From: Apostichopus japonicus
Taxonomy: Eukaryota; Echinodermata; Holothuroidea; Aspidochirotida; Stichopodidae
Length of the DNA stretch: 64,000 nt
Assembly: GCF_037975245.1 (NCBI RefSeq)
Contig: NC_092561.1
Coordinates: forward strand, 11,033,001-11,097,000
Reading direction: 5' to 3'
Each line of letters starts with the position of its first letter. Position 1 is the stretch's first letter. Positions 1-12,900 of this stretch are shown here, in pieces. Position numbers and translations under genes: made by a program. The notes beneath the pieces were generated by a model. It was not told the origin of the DNA. It saw only the letters and a program-made list of their open reading frames with translations, and ran no database searches.

Positions 1-1823
1 CATTTCACCTTGTTGGCTGGGATAAAGTATTTGAATTGTTTCCAGACAATGGGCTATTGTTTGCTGCACCTGTCAATGAATTAGGTAGACCATGGATCTG
101 TTTATAGCTCCATGGGTAGACCAAGAGTGATTTGAAACCCATACTTAATTGAACCACATGAGTTTCAGTGACCATTGTGGGAGCTTTCTAGCATATTGGC
201 AGCAATAGTTTTTTCACATGAGATTTATTATTGGGTGGTTGTTAGTCCATAAATGAGAGATTTAATCATTTTGGTATGATACTTTTGGTTACTGCATGTT
301 TTTTTTCAATTTGATTTACTAATATGGACATAAAGCAGGGGTTTTGCTAGAAGTTACAAAAAAAGTTATGTCAAATTGAAATGTCGAAACATGAGCTTAA
401 GTTACCTATTATGTCAGCAATGTTGACAACAAGTTCAGGTACTTCACAAATTATGACAATTCTGCAAAATCTTGGTTTAGTCCCCTTGCAAGATAGCAGT
501 TTGACATTTTTGCAGATATTTGACAAGTTCTTCACTTTTGGTTCAATTTATTGATCACCAATTGTAGGATTATATTGATCATATAAAGTATTAAATAGCT
601 CAACTTTATGTTAAGTGAACAATTCATGGGTTTTGCTGCAAAATGATAATTGTTGGAGTGTTAAAAGTTATTATACGTCCTTTTGCATAAATTGTGAATT
701 GCTCATATACCCAATGACGTAATTGGAACCCATCCATTCACCGAAAAACGTTAACATATTAAACCTACCAACCTGACATTTTTCACATTATTTAAAGCAG
801 GCTATTGAGTATGGTTTTCACTATAATCTTATAGTACTCAAAATAAGAATAAAATTTTCTACACAAATAAAGGCGTCCACCTAGGTTTTGTACATTAAAG
901 TTTAACAGGGCACTAAAAACATTTAGTTTGACCTTAAACAAGTTGTAAACCGGACACTTTTCGTAATCTGTAATAAGTAAAAAACAAATCACCCAATTTT
1001 TTTTATAATGTTTGGACTGAAAGATGATTAGTCATGCTACCGAAAAACTTTCTCTATTAAAAATGACATTTATAAAACATTTTGTGATGCTCAACTCAGA
1101 AAGCCCCTTTAAGTGACCATTGTAGTATATTTTGGTCGTTTGGTAAGGATTTTAAAAGAAGCTACAGACTAGAATTGTAAACAGTCTGATGCAGTGTTTA
1201 CAAACTGGGGGTGTCATGAACAATTATGAATTGGCTAAGACACCGATTCCTTTTATTGCACATCAAAAGTTATGAGCACAAATATAGGTCCACATTTTGT
1301 TACTTTCATCTACACACCTTGCAGAAGTATATTTTGTTTCTATTATTTCTCATTTTCTTTCAGTACTTGCCATATTTTGATAAACTCAGACCAGTGTACC
1401 TCGATCATTTATATATAGGTGTTTGCTCCACATTGAACCAACTCAGTATTTGATTTGATGTAAAGTTATTTTGTGTTCTTGGACCAGAAATGACTTTAGA
1501 TATTTGCCAGCTGTTCTCCTTCATTTGACAGCCTCCTTCTTTTGACAGCATATTTTACCTTATAATCTTGCGCACAGTTGTATTCATTGATTAAGATTAG
1601 CATCAGAAAAGGTTTCATTTACTATTTACACAAAGTTAAAATAAAAAATGTGCTAGTTCAATTCAGCCTTGTTTTTTTTTTTTTTTTTTTTTTAACAGCT
1701 TAATTTTTCTTTGCTCCTTGCTTAAATATAGTATGGGAGTGTCATCGTCAGAAATATCATAATATGCCTCAGACCCCCTAGCTCGCACTACATGAACAGC
1801 ATATTGAGTAATTAAATGGTCCT
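1..1823. other. Intergenic AT-rich DNA, no gene seen
   Basis: I find no convincing coding exon on either strand. Open frames are short and flanked by stops, with no recognisable protein motif. The only simple feature is a run of T at about 1671-1693. The stretch could be the 3' flank of a gene to the left, but nothing shows this. Confidence 0.5.
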
Positions 1824-2815
1824 TTTTGGTTTCGATGATAATCGTAACCTATGCTTTCATGATGGTGTGTGTGTGAGTGCATTTGTGACACCCAGCTTGT
1901 AATCACGATATCTCAAGTAGGGAAGGTCAGATCAATTTCATATGTAGTGTGTAGAAGTACCACATTTAGTACAAGAATCCTATTGTTTTTGGTGGAGGTA
2001 ATTTCGGGTCACCAGGGGTCAAATAAGGAAAACCTTGAAAACATGTTATCTCAAGAAGGGAAAGTTTGACCAACTTCATACTTAGTGTGTAGAAGTACCA
2101 CATTAAGTACAAGAAGCCTATTGTTTTTGGTGGAAGTCAAAGGTCATTTGGGGTCACCCAGGGTCAAGTTATGAAAAACTTGTAAACACGATATCTCAAG
2201 ATGGAAAGCTTGGGAGGACCTCATATTTAGTGTGTAGAAGTAGCACCTTTAGTACAAAAAGCCTATTGTTTTTGGTGGTAGTCAAAGGTCATTTGGGGTC
2301 ACCAGGGATCAAATTGTGAAAACCTTGTAAACAGAATGTCTCAAGGAGGGAAGCTTTGGCACACCTCATATTTGATGTGCACATAAGGGCCTATTGTTTT
2401 CTGTGGAGGTCATTTAGGGTCACCACTGGTGAAATTGTGAAAATCTTGTGAACACGATATCTCAAGAAGGCAAAGTCGGACCAAGTTCATACTTAGTGTA
2501 TAGAAGTACCACATTAGGTACTAGAAACCTTTTGTTTTTGGTGGAAGTCATTTGGGGTCACCAGGGGTCAAATTGTAAAAGCCTTGTAATCACGATATCT
2601 CAATACTGGAAGCTTGGGCCCACCTCTAATTTAGTGTGTATAAGTACCACAGTGAGATGAAGAAGCCTATTGTGTTTGGTCATTTGAAGTCTTTGGAGGT
2701 CAAATCGTGAAACCCTTGTAAACATGTACACCCTCACTATACATTTAGTCAGATTCATAAGAAAACTGCTCATGTTACGTCATCGAAACCACAATGCATT
2801 TTTGCATTCTGGTTC
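1824..2815 (+). repeat. Repeat element with about six internal 121-145 bp tandem units (copy A)
   Basis: The core unit reads roughly CTTGTAAACACGATATCTCAAG, then a stretch ending in GGTCACCAGGGGTCAAAT. The TCTCAA anchor recurs at 1911, 2049, 2194, 2339, 2460 and 2598, giving spacings of 138, 145, 145, 121 and 138 bp. The array is flanked by an inverted motif, TGGTTTCGATGA at 1827-1838 and its reverse complement at 2780-2791, each followed inward by CGTAAC (with a 4-bp indel). A second copy lies inverted at 41506-42307. It looks like a non-autonomous mobile element carrying a minisatellite. Exact ends are uncertain because homology with the second copy runs about 24 bp past the right inverted motif. 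Confidence 0.75.
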
Positions 2816-3072
2816 CTTTTTTAATAACATTGAACCCAACCACCCCCCCCCCTCTCCACCCCCAACAGAAAGCTGCATATGGACCTGCCTTGGAAACACA
2901 ACCCCAACTGTACATACAGTTTAGTTAACGATAAACTTGGTATGTTGATACACCATAGTAAGTGCAAAACCTATTGTGTGCATGAAAACCAAATTTATTT
3001 TGGGGTCAACTCAAAGGGTGGAAGCCTTGTAAATGAACTAATAACGTTGTCCCTGATACATGATTTCTCTCT

Positions 3073-3322
3073 GAAACGTGATACTTTGTTATCAATTTAG
3101 CTTGACCTGAGATGTCCATCGCTGCTATGTACACTGTGTTGTGGGTATTGACTGTAGCTGCATGTACTGACTGCACACTAGTGTCTAATTACCGACGGTA
3201 GCAAGCTGTGTGTGTATTTTCTGGGATCGATGATGGTGTCTAACACTTCTGTTACACCTCATTCGAAATTAGGTCAGATTACCGACATTAGACGTTTCTT
3301 TTTGCGCGAGTCTTCAGATCCT
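3073..3322 (+). mobile_element. Truncated copy of TTAA-flanked MITE
   Basis: This segment matches 9654-9906 at what looks like nearly 90% identity, including GAGATGTCCATCGCTG and CTGGGATCGATG. It keeps the right terminus, ending CTTCAGATCCT followed by TTAA at 3323-3326, but the left terminus present in the other copy is missing. It is therefore probably 5'-truncated. Confidence 0.65.
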
Positions 3323-3711
3323 TTAAGCTTCTTCTTTGATTCCCTCCCCCCCCTTTACTCCAATCTCAAACCTGTGTCAGAGTTCCTGAATTTCAAATCA
3401 TATTTGAATTTAGTAATGGACTATGTCAAATGTTAGCAGAATTGTTCATTGACTGTAAACAACCACTGGGTCCGACCCTTCCCCTCCTGTACTAGTCTTG
3501 TTAAGACCTAGTATGAACAGCCTAGCTAGTGTACCTTTCTTTTTCACATAGCTATTTTCCCGTAGCTATTTGCTGTACTGCCCATAGAACGCCCACGGCA
3601 ACGTTTTCGATTGATACTAGGGTCTTGCACATTTCTCCCAAGCTATCCCCCCCCCCTTGATTTTGGAAGATTTGCTTCGGAAAGCGAAGAAGAAATCAGG
3701 TTTGTCAATTG

Positions 3712-4064
3712 CAAGGGCGTAGGAACCGGGGGGGGCGCCAGCCCCCCAGTGAAAAATATGGGGGGGCGGAAGTATCATTCCGCCCCCCGCTCCGCAAGTC
3801 AGAAAACCCCTTTTTCATTTCCAAATGAGAAAAAATCTCATTTGGAGCACCAAATTGCATCTAAGGCCAGGTGAAAATGCAAAATTCTTTACAAAATGGA
3901 GTGAGTGTTGAAGTGTGCTTTATTGCACCAAATTGCATCTGAGGCCACCTGGAAATGCAAAAGAAAACCAAAGGGGAGGGGGACACCCCCTCCCCTTAGA
4001 CCCCTCCCCCAGGCCGACCATCAGTCTTCAGCCCCCCACTCAAAAGTACCTTCCTACGCCACTG
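3712..4064 (+). mobile_element. hAT-like MITE, family 1, copy 1
   Basis: The element is 353 bp with terminal inverted repeats CAAGGGCGTAGGAACC and CAGTGGCGTAGGAAGG (the second read on the minus strand). It is flanked by a perfect 8-bp direct repeat GTCAATTG at 3704-3711 and 4065-4072. An 8-bp duplication with a CA(G/A)NGGCG-type end is the signature of hAT transposons. It has no transposase, so it is non-autonomous. The interior holds G- and C-runs and a short palindrome around AAATGAGA/TCTCATTT. Open frames crossing it are spurious. Confidence 0.85.
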
Positions 4065-4204
4065 GTCAATTGGGCCCACTTCCCCCAAAATGTTTATCCA
4101 AGCCCTGCCTCCCTCAGTGAAAAATCGCTTGGCCTTATAATGTTTTAGCTTAGTTAAGTAGGAAAAAAAGGATCAGGAGGGACACTCATTAAGTGCCCAT
4201 CAAG

Positions 4205-4650
4205 GACCCTACCTATAGGAGAGGGAAAAAACTGAAGACACAAACACTCAGACCCGATTACAATGCTTAAAGTGCTTGTCCAAAGCATTCTTAAACCCAT
4301 TCACACTTCTTGCAAGTACAACTTTCTCAGGGAAACCGTTCCACTCATTCACAACCCTATTAGCCAAAAAGTTATGCCGAATATTAATCCTACTTTGTGA
4401 CTTTTAAAGTTTAAGACAATGACCTCAGGTACAACCACTATTACTAACAAACATGAAAAGGTTAGTGAAGGATAAATTGTCAAATCCATACAATATCTTG
4501 AAAACCTGAATGAAGTCGTGCACGTTACCTCCTAAGCTCCAGTGTGGTGGGATTCAACAGTTGTAACCGTCTATGATAAGGAACACTCTTTAAGGAACTA
4601 ATCATCCTAGTAGCCCTCATCTGAACCTTTTCGAGTATGGTAGGCCATAC
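4205..4650 (-). pseudogene. Degenerate C-terminal end of a non-LTR retrotransposon (CR1/L2-like)
   Basis: On the minus strand, successive frames give peptides typical of the end of reverse-transcriptase ORF2 in CR1/L2-type LINEs. They are VQMRATRMI followed by YHRRLQLL, then VHDFIQVFKILYGFDN, then NFLANRVVNEWNGFPEKVV, then VNGFKNALDKHF. The frame is interrupted by at least one shift and several stops, so it is dead. It lies between two copies of the family 1 MITE. Confidence 0.7.
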
Positions 4651-4721
4651 GGGAAGTAATTGTTGATTTATTGTCCTCACGAAATTAAATTATTACCGGT
4701 ATCAATTATATATATTACCGG

Positions 4722-5083
4722 CAAGGGCGTAGGAACCGGGGGGCTGGGGGGCGCCAGCCCCCCCAGTGAAAAATGTGGAGGGGCGGAAGTGTTCCGCCCC
4801 CCCACTTCGCAAGTAAAAAAAACCCTTTTTCATTTCCAAATGAGAAAAAAAAATCTCATTTGGAGCACCAAATTGCATCTAAGGCCTGGTGAAAATACAA
4901 AATTAAGTTTACAAAATGGAGTGGGTGTTGAAGTGTGCTATATTGCACCAAATTGCATCTGAGGCTACCTGAAAATGCAAAAAATTCCAAAGGGGAGGGG
5001 GACACCCCCTCCCCTTAGACCCCTCCCCCAGGCCGGCCATCAGTCTTCAGCCCCCCACTCAAAAGTACCTTCCTACCCCACTG
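4722..5083 (+). mobile_element. hAT-like MITE, family 1, copy 2
   Basis: The element is 362 bp, in the same orientation as the copy at 3712 and closely similar throughout. The left end is CAAGGGCGTAGGAACC; the right end is CCTTCCTACCCCACTG, with one substitution relative to copy 1. The flanking direct repeats are ATTACCGG (4714-4721) and ATTACCAG (5084-5091), 7 of 8 identical, consistent with an 8-bp duplication that has since mutated. Confidence 0.82.
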
Positions 5084-5204
5084 ATTACCAGCATTAATTC
5101 TCAGCCAATCACCATGCAGCTTCATAAGCTGGCGTTTAATAGAATCAATATCGACGTTAAATAGAATTAATACCGGTATTACATCGAATTAATACCGGCA
5201 AAAA

Positions 5205-5294
5205 ACAACAGTTAAAAAATCGACACTGCAAAAGAAGCCGTCACTCCCCCTGCTCCCACCCCGCCCCCCCCCCCACCCAATGGCTACGTCCCTG
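5205..5294 (+). mobile_element. Right-end remnant of a hAT-like element
   Basis: The segment with AAAAATCGACACTG, a C-rich run, and the end GGCTACGTCCCTG matches the right end of the large element at 59414-61624. No matching left end was found nearby, so it is a fragment. Confidence 0.5.
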
Positions 5295-5382
5295 TATCAC
5301 TTGACACCCAAATTCGTAATAATAATATGAATAAAGTTTTTTGTAGTTTGTATAAGTTCACGCCCCTCTTTGGAGAAATGTC

Positions 5383-5749
5383 GAGAGGTGGCTATAGCGC
5401 CAATTTTACACCCATTGACTTAGCAAGTAAAGCGATTTTCAAGAAAAACCTAAGTCCGTGATCCGTTCGTGCTTGACGAAACCCTTGCCCCTATTATACA
5501 AAGGAATTAGCCCGGTGAAGGGGGTTGTGATAAATTTCGTATACACCCTCTAAACGTTGTATGAATTTGGGGGCGAAAGGTTGTCGCGTTTTCCCGTGGG
5601 GGCCAAAACTTTGTCAACCTCTCAGTGATCACGGACTAAGGTTTTTTTTAGATTAGTTTTACGTGCAGTCAATGTGAGATTTGGACACAGTCGAGATTTG
5701 TGTACTACTGCTTGAGATTTAGCCTCTGTTAGCGCTATAGCCCCTACTG
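5383..5749. mobile_element. Foldback MITE with long imperfect inverted arms
   Basis: The left arm contains GGCTATAGCGC and, further in, ACCTAAGTCCGTGATC. The right arm contains the inverted counterparts GATCACGGACTAAGG and GCGCTATAGCC. The arms are about 90 and 130 bp. The element is 367 bp and is bounded by a perfect 8-bp direct repeat GAAATGTC at 5375-5382 and 5750-5757. The right terminus on the minus strand reads CAGTAGGGGCTATAGCGC, again hAT-like. No coding capacity. Confidence 0.75.
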
Positions 5750-5759
5750 GAAATGTCTA

Positions 5760-6515
5760 AAACCTTTGTATCGGACAGATCCTCGGGCATGTAAAATACA
5801 GTGGGAAAGCACATTCGTGGTAGGCAGAAACGGACACTGAGGCATGTACGGTTGCACGCGACAAACTGACAAAAAGAGACTTGGCTAAGAGCCCAAGACT
5901 ACTACTCCTGTACTAGAACAGCTCGCCTTCATCTCAGAACACAGAAGGGATCGATATACATATTGCAGTTGAGGGGAAGGTGAAAAATTGCTATGTCATA
6001 TCTGGTGATTTGTCAGGATTCACTATAGTTGTATGAAAGGTCAAATGGCAATGACGTAACCTTTGAATTCGCGTAAGAACGAGTAAACTTTCTGGAATTC
6101 TCGTCATTTCAGACACGTCACTTTTGACATCACATAATAAGGGCAAATGAATCATCATTATTTACCAACAGATATGTTTACCGCCATGTCTACACGCCCA
6201 TAACAATGATGTCACGCGGAAATCACGCCTCTTCATTCACGAAGCCAGTCACTATGGTGTTAGTAATCCAGTAATGCCCTAAAAGTGAAAACAGTTAATC
6301 ACAAATTTTGGATATTAGTTCATGTGCGTTTATCATCTACAAATCGTATGTTATTAGTAATGAATGAATGGATATAAGGGTTATAAGTTGATCAGCTTGA
6401 AAATTACCATTCGTGTTTTATTTGGCCGAAGATGTTTGTTGTGATTCATTTTCAGTGAGTCTTCAATCCCTAATACAACCTTTATAGTTAACCGCTTTAG
6501 AAATCGTAAATCAAT
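5760..6515. other. Intergenic region upstream of wee1
   Basis: No coding potential seen. It contains scattered TGACGTAA-like and GATGTCACGCGG motifs (about 6050-6220) that could be upstream regulatory sequence, but none can be assigned. Confidence 0.4.
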
Positions 6516-6520
6516 TCCTT

Positions 6521-6600
6521 GTCAGTGATTGGTTGATTTTCTGAACGCGCGCATGTCATATGGCATACAGAGACGTCGGCGCCATTTTATGAAAGAGTAA
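6521..6600 (+). promoter_or_regulatory. Candidate wee1 core promoter
   Basis: An inverted CCAAT box (ATTGG at 6528-6532) is followed by a GC-rich GAACGCGCGC and then GGCGCCATTTTA at 6578-6589, which resembles E2F or YY1 sites. Inverted CCAAT plus E2F-like elements is a common arrangement in proliferation genes. The site lies about 380 bp before the start codon with no TATA box. Assignment is inference from motif and position. Confidence 0.35.
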
Positions 6601-6968
6601 CATGTACAACGTGTACGTATGTGAGTGTATGTAAGGTATTATTACCATACTGTACTGTGTATATGTATTGCATACACACCATACCTCAAGTACAGTATGA
6701 TCGCACGTCACTGATGTTGTTTTGGAGTTTACGTTATAACATGTTATCACTGTTGGTGATCAACCGGGATTGAAGTTGCGCAAGACAGCTATTTTAAATT
6801 TAAGTGCTCAGACTGGATTACCGTTACTCTGTAATCTTAACTTGTATAATTTGTAAGTCTAGATTGGCTTAGGCTTGTTAGTAATAGCAGTAGATAGAGA
6901 AAGACTGACTTTTGTGAGCCTGGAATTTTAAACTTTCGCAAGTAGCCTAGGCTATCCTTGATCTGAAA

Positions 6969-9900
6969 ATGCCTAACGTTAAAGCACCAGTTCAAAGGCT
7001 TAATTTTAGTCGTGACAGTGATGATGGGGACGAAAGTTCTGGTTACCATTCACTGGACAGTTCTTGTTCAATTTTAAATTTGTCAGACGAAAACAGGGAC
7101 ATTTCATTTGGAGGAAGCCCAGACTGTTGGAGTCCAGGTTTAGCGACACCAAAAGCAAGCTCCAAGAACAGTTTTCGTAGGACATTAAGAAGGTCTGAAT
7201 CACCTGTAGACTCAGATTTAGGTATCCAAGTCTCACCTGACGTTAGTATGCTTAGCAACTCTAAAACCATCTCGTTTATGTCCAACAATACTAGTGATAG
7301 GTCTTGTTACACTACTAATACTAGGCCTAGTACTAATGGCACTCCGCCTCATAGGAGGCTGAAAAATTTACGCCTGTTTGATTCTCCTCAAACACCGAAG
7401 TCTTTGTTACAGCAACAAGAACAAAAAAGTAGTGAAAGGAGAAGAAATCGTAACATAGCAGGCAGATTGTTTTCAGGAGGCACAAGAAGTAGAGAAACGA
7501 AAGGAGTGATAGCACCTCGAACTCGTCGAAGAGCTGCAGCAAATGTCAACCCTTTTACCCCACAAATTGTTATGAATGTAAGCGGAGCTGCTAAGAAACG
7601 TCAACGACCAGAGAGAAAGTAAGATAAAATTTAAGTCTAACTTTACAGAAATTAGGGTTGTTGCTACTGGAGTCTAAAATCAAATGTAATTGCTCTTTGC
7701 TGTGTAATGTTGCCTTAGCCTACTTACCTGTTCCCCCTTGTGACAATTCAGTGCACCACCTAACATGGATCTATTATATGTTCACTTGCATCAGATGTAA
7801 TATCAATAATTTGCCACATGTAGAAATAATATTCTGAGGAAACTTGTCATGATACACATGTAGCCTAGTCCTATTGAACTTTGTTTTAACTAGGTAGGGA
7901 ATCAACTTTCTTAGGCTAAATCAAATAAAGTATTCATTGTACACATGCAGCAAAAATTATGACTTGAGTCAATGTGGCATTCATAGCCTATATTTACAAT
8001 GTTCTTTCTTGCAGAAATAGTATCACAGATGAACTTGAACCAATGGATGATGAATACGATCTTAGTGACACTGAATTTGAAAATCCATCCAAGGTAGGTA
8101 TTTGAAGTGTTTTGAAGTTACAACTAGAAAGGCTCACACAATCAAGTACCACTGTTTTAGAAAAAAGCTGGATGTCTGAAGCTGGAAGAGATCCAATAAG
8201 CTACTAGTGTTACACTTTTATAATCAGTATATTGAAGACATTCATTAGGAAAGATTTATAATTGATAAAGACTAAGCATTCAATTTCTTCAAATTAAATT
8301 CCATACATCAATTCTTTCAGAACTTTATTTACAAAATACATCTCCAATGGTGTTTCAACAAAAGTCAGTAGAAGTTTCAGGGGGAAATTCAACTTTGAAT
8401 ATAATTGTTTTTCTTTACTATTGTTAAGCAATAGGAAAACCCCTAGAGGCTACATCTAACAAGTGATCATATAAACAGACCTATGTAATCATCTCAGTCA
8501 CAAGTAAAAGCTGTAGTAACATGTAGGTAGTACTGTGCAAGAGAACTTGAGAAAACACATGCTGAACTACATATGCCTCTTAAATTATATCAGTTCTATA
8601 TCTTTGCATAGAAGATATAAAGTGCATTGTAATCGTAAAAGCTTTGTTTTTTTTAATCATGCTTGTACTAGTTGTGATCAGGTCATAGAAATATTTTTAC
8701 TTAAAATTCGGATGGTCCAAAAAAGAAGTTACCTGGCTTTGACTGATGAAAGCTATAGGAACATATGGCATCCCGATTTCAATGCCTAAGCACCATTTTC
8801 AAGATGACAACAATTGAAGTTCACATGATTTTCAACAGAACTGAATTTAGAGCAAACAGGTGTGATGTCATAAAAGCACTCTGACAAATTTGTTTTAAAT
8901 TTTTCTGCAAAAGTTAAACTGCAATTTTCTGCTTCAAAATTGTGATGCATCTCAGCATGAATACTGTACCAACATTGGCATATTGTTAACTTCACATCCC
9001 ACAGGTAACATTGAAACCCCTATCCAATCCAGTTTCAAAACATTAAAATGAAAAAGTGAAACAAAACATTATGCTGTCAGTCTGCAACTATGACATCACA
9101 CCTGTTGGCTCTGAAGAACACTAAGTGAACACTAAGTACATTAAAACTAGTCATTTCAGTTATCAGTGTCTTGCAAATACCCATTTAGGAACTGAATGCA
9201 AGATTTCACCAGGATGCTGAGAATGTGTTCCTCTTACATCAGTCGAAAATATATTTTCCTCTGGACTCTCCCCTTAACTGGCTACCAACAATCAAGCTAG
9301 ATATTCACTTCCTTACCACTCATTGGCAGAAGACTTCTAAGTATTAAGTTATAAACTTGTCTTGTTCTCTGTACAGAAGATGTGTCCCGCAAATTAGGTG
9401 TGGTGCTTTGAATAATTACAGCAATGGCAAATCTTTCAGGGTTTTCTGTAGTTTCATCATTACTGTTGTGATTTTTTTAGGAAAAAGGTTACAAGAGATT
9501 GTTTTGACTTTTCATGTACTTTATCATGTCTTTAATTTTTAAAGGCATTGAAGACTCGCCCCAAACCGTGTGCGGCCACCTGAAAAAGTTAACTTTCCGT
9601 TGCTTGCAAGTGACGTTTTGTTCCTGTCGCTACAAAATGCAGACAGTAAAGAAGCGTGATACCTTGTTATCTTTAGCTGGACCTGAGATGTCCATCGCTG
9701 TATCTATCGTGTGTAAACTGTGCTGTGGGGATTGACTGCAGCTGTATGAACTGACTGTACACTAGTGTCTAAGTACCGAAGGTAGCAAACTGTGTGTGTA
9801 TTTTCTGGGATCGATGGTGGTGCCTAACACTTCTGTTACACCTCATTCGAAACTAGGTCAGATTACCGGCATTAGACGTTTCTTTTTGCGCAAGTCTTCA

Positions 9901-12900
9901 CACCCTTTAAAGTAAATTACCACCAGATTGAAAGCTGTAGCTGAAAGTTTATTGTAGTTGTCAAGGCAACAGGACCCTTTACAATACCTCTCAAGCAGGC
10001 CCTTTTTTTCCTTCTGTTTGACAGAGAGTTGCTATCCATGATAGTAACATATCAAGATACAATGCAGAGTTTGTAGAGATCAGCAAGATCGGATGCGGTG
10101 AATTTGGTTCTGTCTATAAATGTGTCAACAGACTGGATGGTTGTACTTACGCTGTCAAGAAGTCAAAGAAGCCTGTGGCTGGATCAATTCTCGAGTTAGT
10201 TTTCTATTAATTTTTGAACAGTACTTACATAAATGCCTTGAGGGAATGTCTACAGTAATATTAATAATGATCAGGTAATTGTAGGCCGTTTCACTCAGAT
10301 TCTGAAGTAGTAACATTCAATCTTGATGCCTCTTATCCTGCAAACATTGACCACATGTGACAAAACTTAATGCTGTGCAGTCATTGGTGTGTAACATATT
10401 GTTATCATTCTGTGGAAAGTATATTATTACACAGCCTCAACATTACAATTAGTTATTTCTGTGGATAACTTCTGATTATTGTGTTGGTTGCCATTGCATT
10501 AATATCCTTCACAAACACATTATTGAACAGATACCACTTTGGTAGTGTACTGTATAAATATCGCAACATTCACTGAAATGTTGGGACAGTCTTTTTGCTT
10601 TCAAAGGAAACATCAGCATTTGGTGTGTGAATGACAATGTATTTCAAGGGAGCAGTTTGTCTTCTAGCCTTATAATCAAATGTTAAAACATTGCAACTGT
10701 TACTCCCTAGTCATTGTTATGATGAAATGGTGGAAGACAATAACTGGCTGATTGTAACATCAGACATATTTATTAGACCTCTTAGAGTACATTCTTGTAA
10801 TAATTCCAGTTTGAATTGTCATCTGGTTTTAATGCAAGGCTGCAGCTACAGTATATTAATGCAGCTGGTAGTGTGTCCAATGTAACAGAGCTCCGTATCG
10901 CCAGGCACAACAACATACGGTTTTTTGCATTTAGTGCAAGATGGAGCTATACTATGTATTGCAATAACATCTGTTAGTCTGAAATTGATAGTATTACATA
11001 TTACAAATTCTTCTAACATCGTAACAGATGTATGTGTTCTGAAAACTCTTTGCTTGCTACTCTCAGGTTTTTACAAATTTATTGTGATATTTAGAATGTA
11101 ATCTGTCAAACTGGGCTCAGAAAATCACTTATGAAAAAACAAATATTATTCTCTATAGTGATATATATTTTTTTAATGAAGTGCAGCTCAAAGATTCCTC
11201 TCTAAGGTAATATTATGAGTTAAAACTTGCTCGAATACTCATCAAATTTTCTCCTCTACAGGAAAATGGCTCTAAATGAAGTTTATGCACATGCAGTTTT
11301 AGGGGCTCACATTCATGTAGTCAGGTATTTCTCAGCATGGGCTGAAGATAATCACATGATTATACAGAATGAATTCTGTAATGGTGAGTCTAGAGTTACT
11401 TTTAAATGATTTAAGACACCTTTCATGAATGTAACTCTCACTGCACAGCGAGAAATTAATATACCAGCATGATATGTGGTAACTTAATTAATGTTATAGG
11501 AACCTGTTGTAAATGTCTCAACTGAACTTGTTCACTTAAATGTACAACAATTGTTTGGTCCGAACTCTCGATTGAGTTGCTGCAGCTGAGCCATACCATT
11601 CTGATCCAAAAGCTTAACTTCTATTGTGTATTGTTACTAGTGAAAATCAACTAAGTATATTATGATAATCATTTTACTCCTGTTACAGGTTGTAAGTTTG
11701 AATTGGTGAAAGTGTTCACATTCATTGGAGGCATAAATTGTAATTTTTAATGAAACCTTCTAGGCCTTGTAAATAATGATCGATCAGTTGTGCTAGATGT
11801 TACCTTAGAGTGTTTGGTTCTCTGGGTTTTATTGTAATTTATCAAATGTTTCTGTTTATCCTTTTCAGGTGGTAGCCTGGCTGATGTAATTGCCAGGAAT
11901 CATGTAGAGGGACAGATGTTCTCAGAGCCACAACTCAAAGAGATCTTACTCCAAGTGGCTAAAGGGTTAGAATACATCCATAACCAAGGCCTCGTTCATT
12001 TAGATATCAAACCAGGTAAGAATCATTCAAATGTCCCTTAAAAATATGGAGAATGGTATGAGGAGAGAAGATGGCAGAGGAAAGTGCGAAGACCACTAGA
12101 TACCAAACTGTTTATCAATTTGGCACATTGATACTTATCTAGGTCCTGTCTTGATCAGCCTTGCCCCCCCTGCCCCCCCCCCCCCCCCCCCCGTTGCTTG
12201 TTAAGAAACTACTTCAGGTTTGTTGATCATGCCAGTGGGACCTCTTCTGTGTTGTTATATTTAGAACACTTTTGTCATTGTACTGTTCTTTCTCTCTTAA
12301 AGGCATCAATCTTATCTTGTTTCACTCTAGCTTGTTTCAATCTTGCATAGATTCAATAGTTTCATTTTCGGTAATGAATTTAATATTTAACAAAAGCAAT
12401 TTCCAAATTGCTGACACACTTGACTAATGCTGTATAAAAAGTGACGGATAACATGAATTCATTTTAAATTAAAGCTTTTTTTAAACTAATGCTATATAAA
12501 AAGTGACGGATAACATGAATTCATTTTAAAGCTTTTTTTAAACTTTCTTTGGTGAGAAGTATAGGAAGGGCTCTTGGTTTAATTAACTGCAATCGTATTT
12601 GGAGTAAGATCTACAAGGATTGTTAAATTTGCCAACAGCTTTTTGAACTGAAGATTTCCTTTCACCATCCTACTTTTTTTCTATCCTTTCATAGGAAACA
12701 TCTTCATCTCCCATCAGTCTGGTGTGAAAGATAGGCTTAAAGATATCCAAGAGATCCCTGAGGATGAGAGGATGCAACTCACCTCATCACCAACCTCACC
12801 CATCTATAAAATTGGTAACAACTCTTCTTTCTTTTTTTTTCTTATGCCATTTAATACCATTTAAATTTTTCTTTTGTTCTTTCATTTATTTATTTTGTTG

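Noticed and set aside
1869-2660. CRISPR-like spaced repeats
   Set aside because: Unit length of 121-145 bp, similarity along the whole unit and an animal genome context mean it is a tandem repeat within a mobile element.
3611-4148. Pro/Gly-rich open frames around 3.6-5.0 kb and 20.8-21.3 kb
   Set aside because: They are translations of the G/C-rich ends of the family 1 MITE copies.
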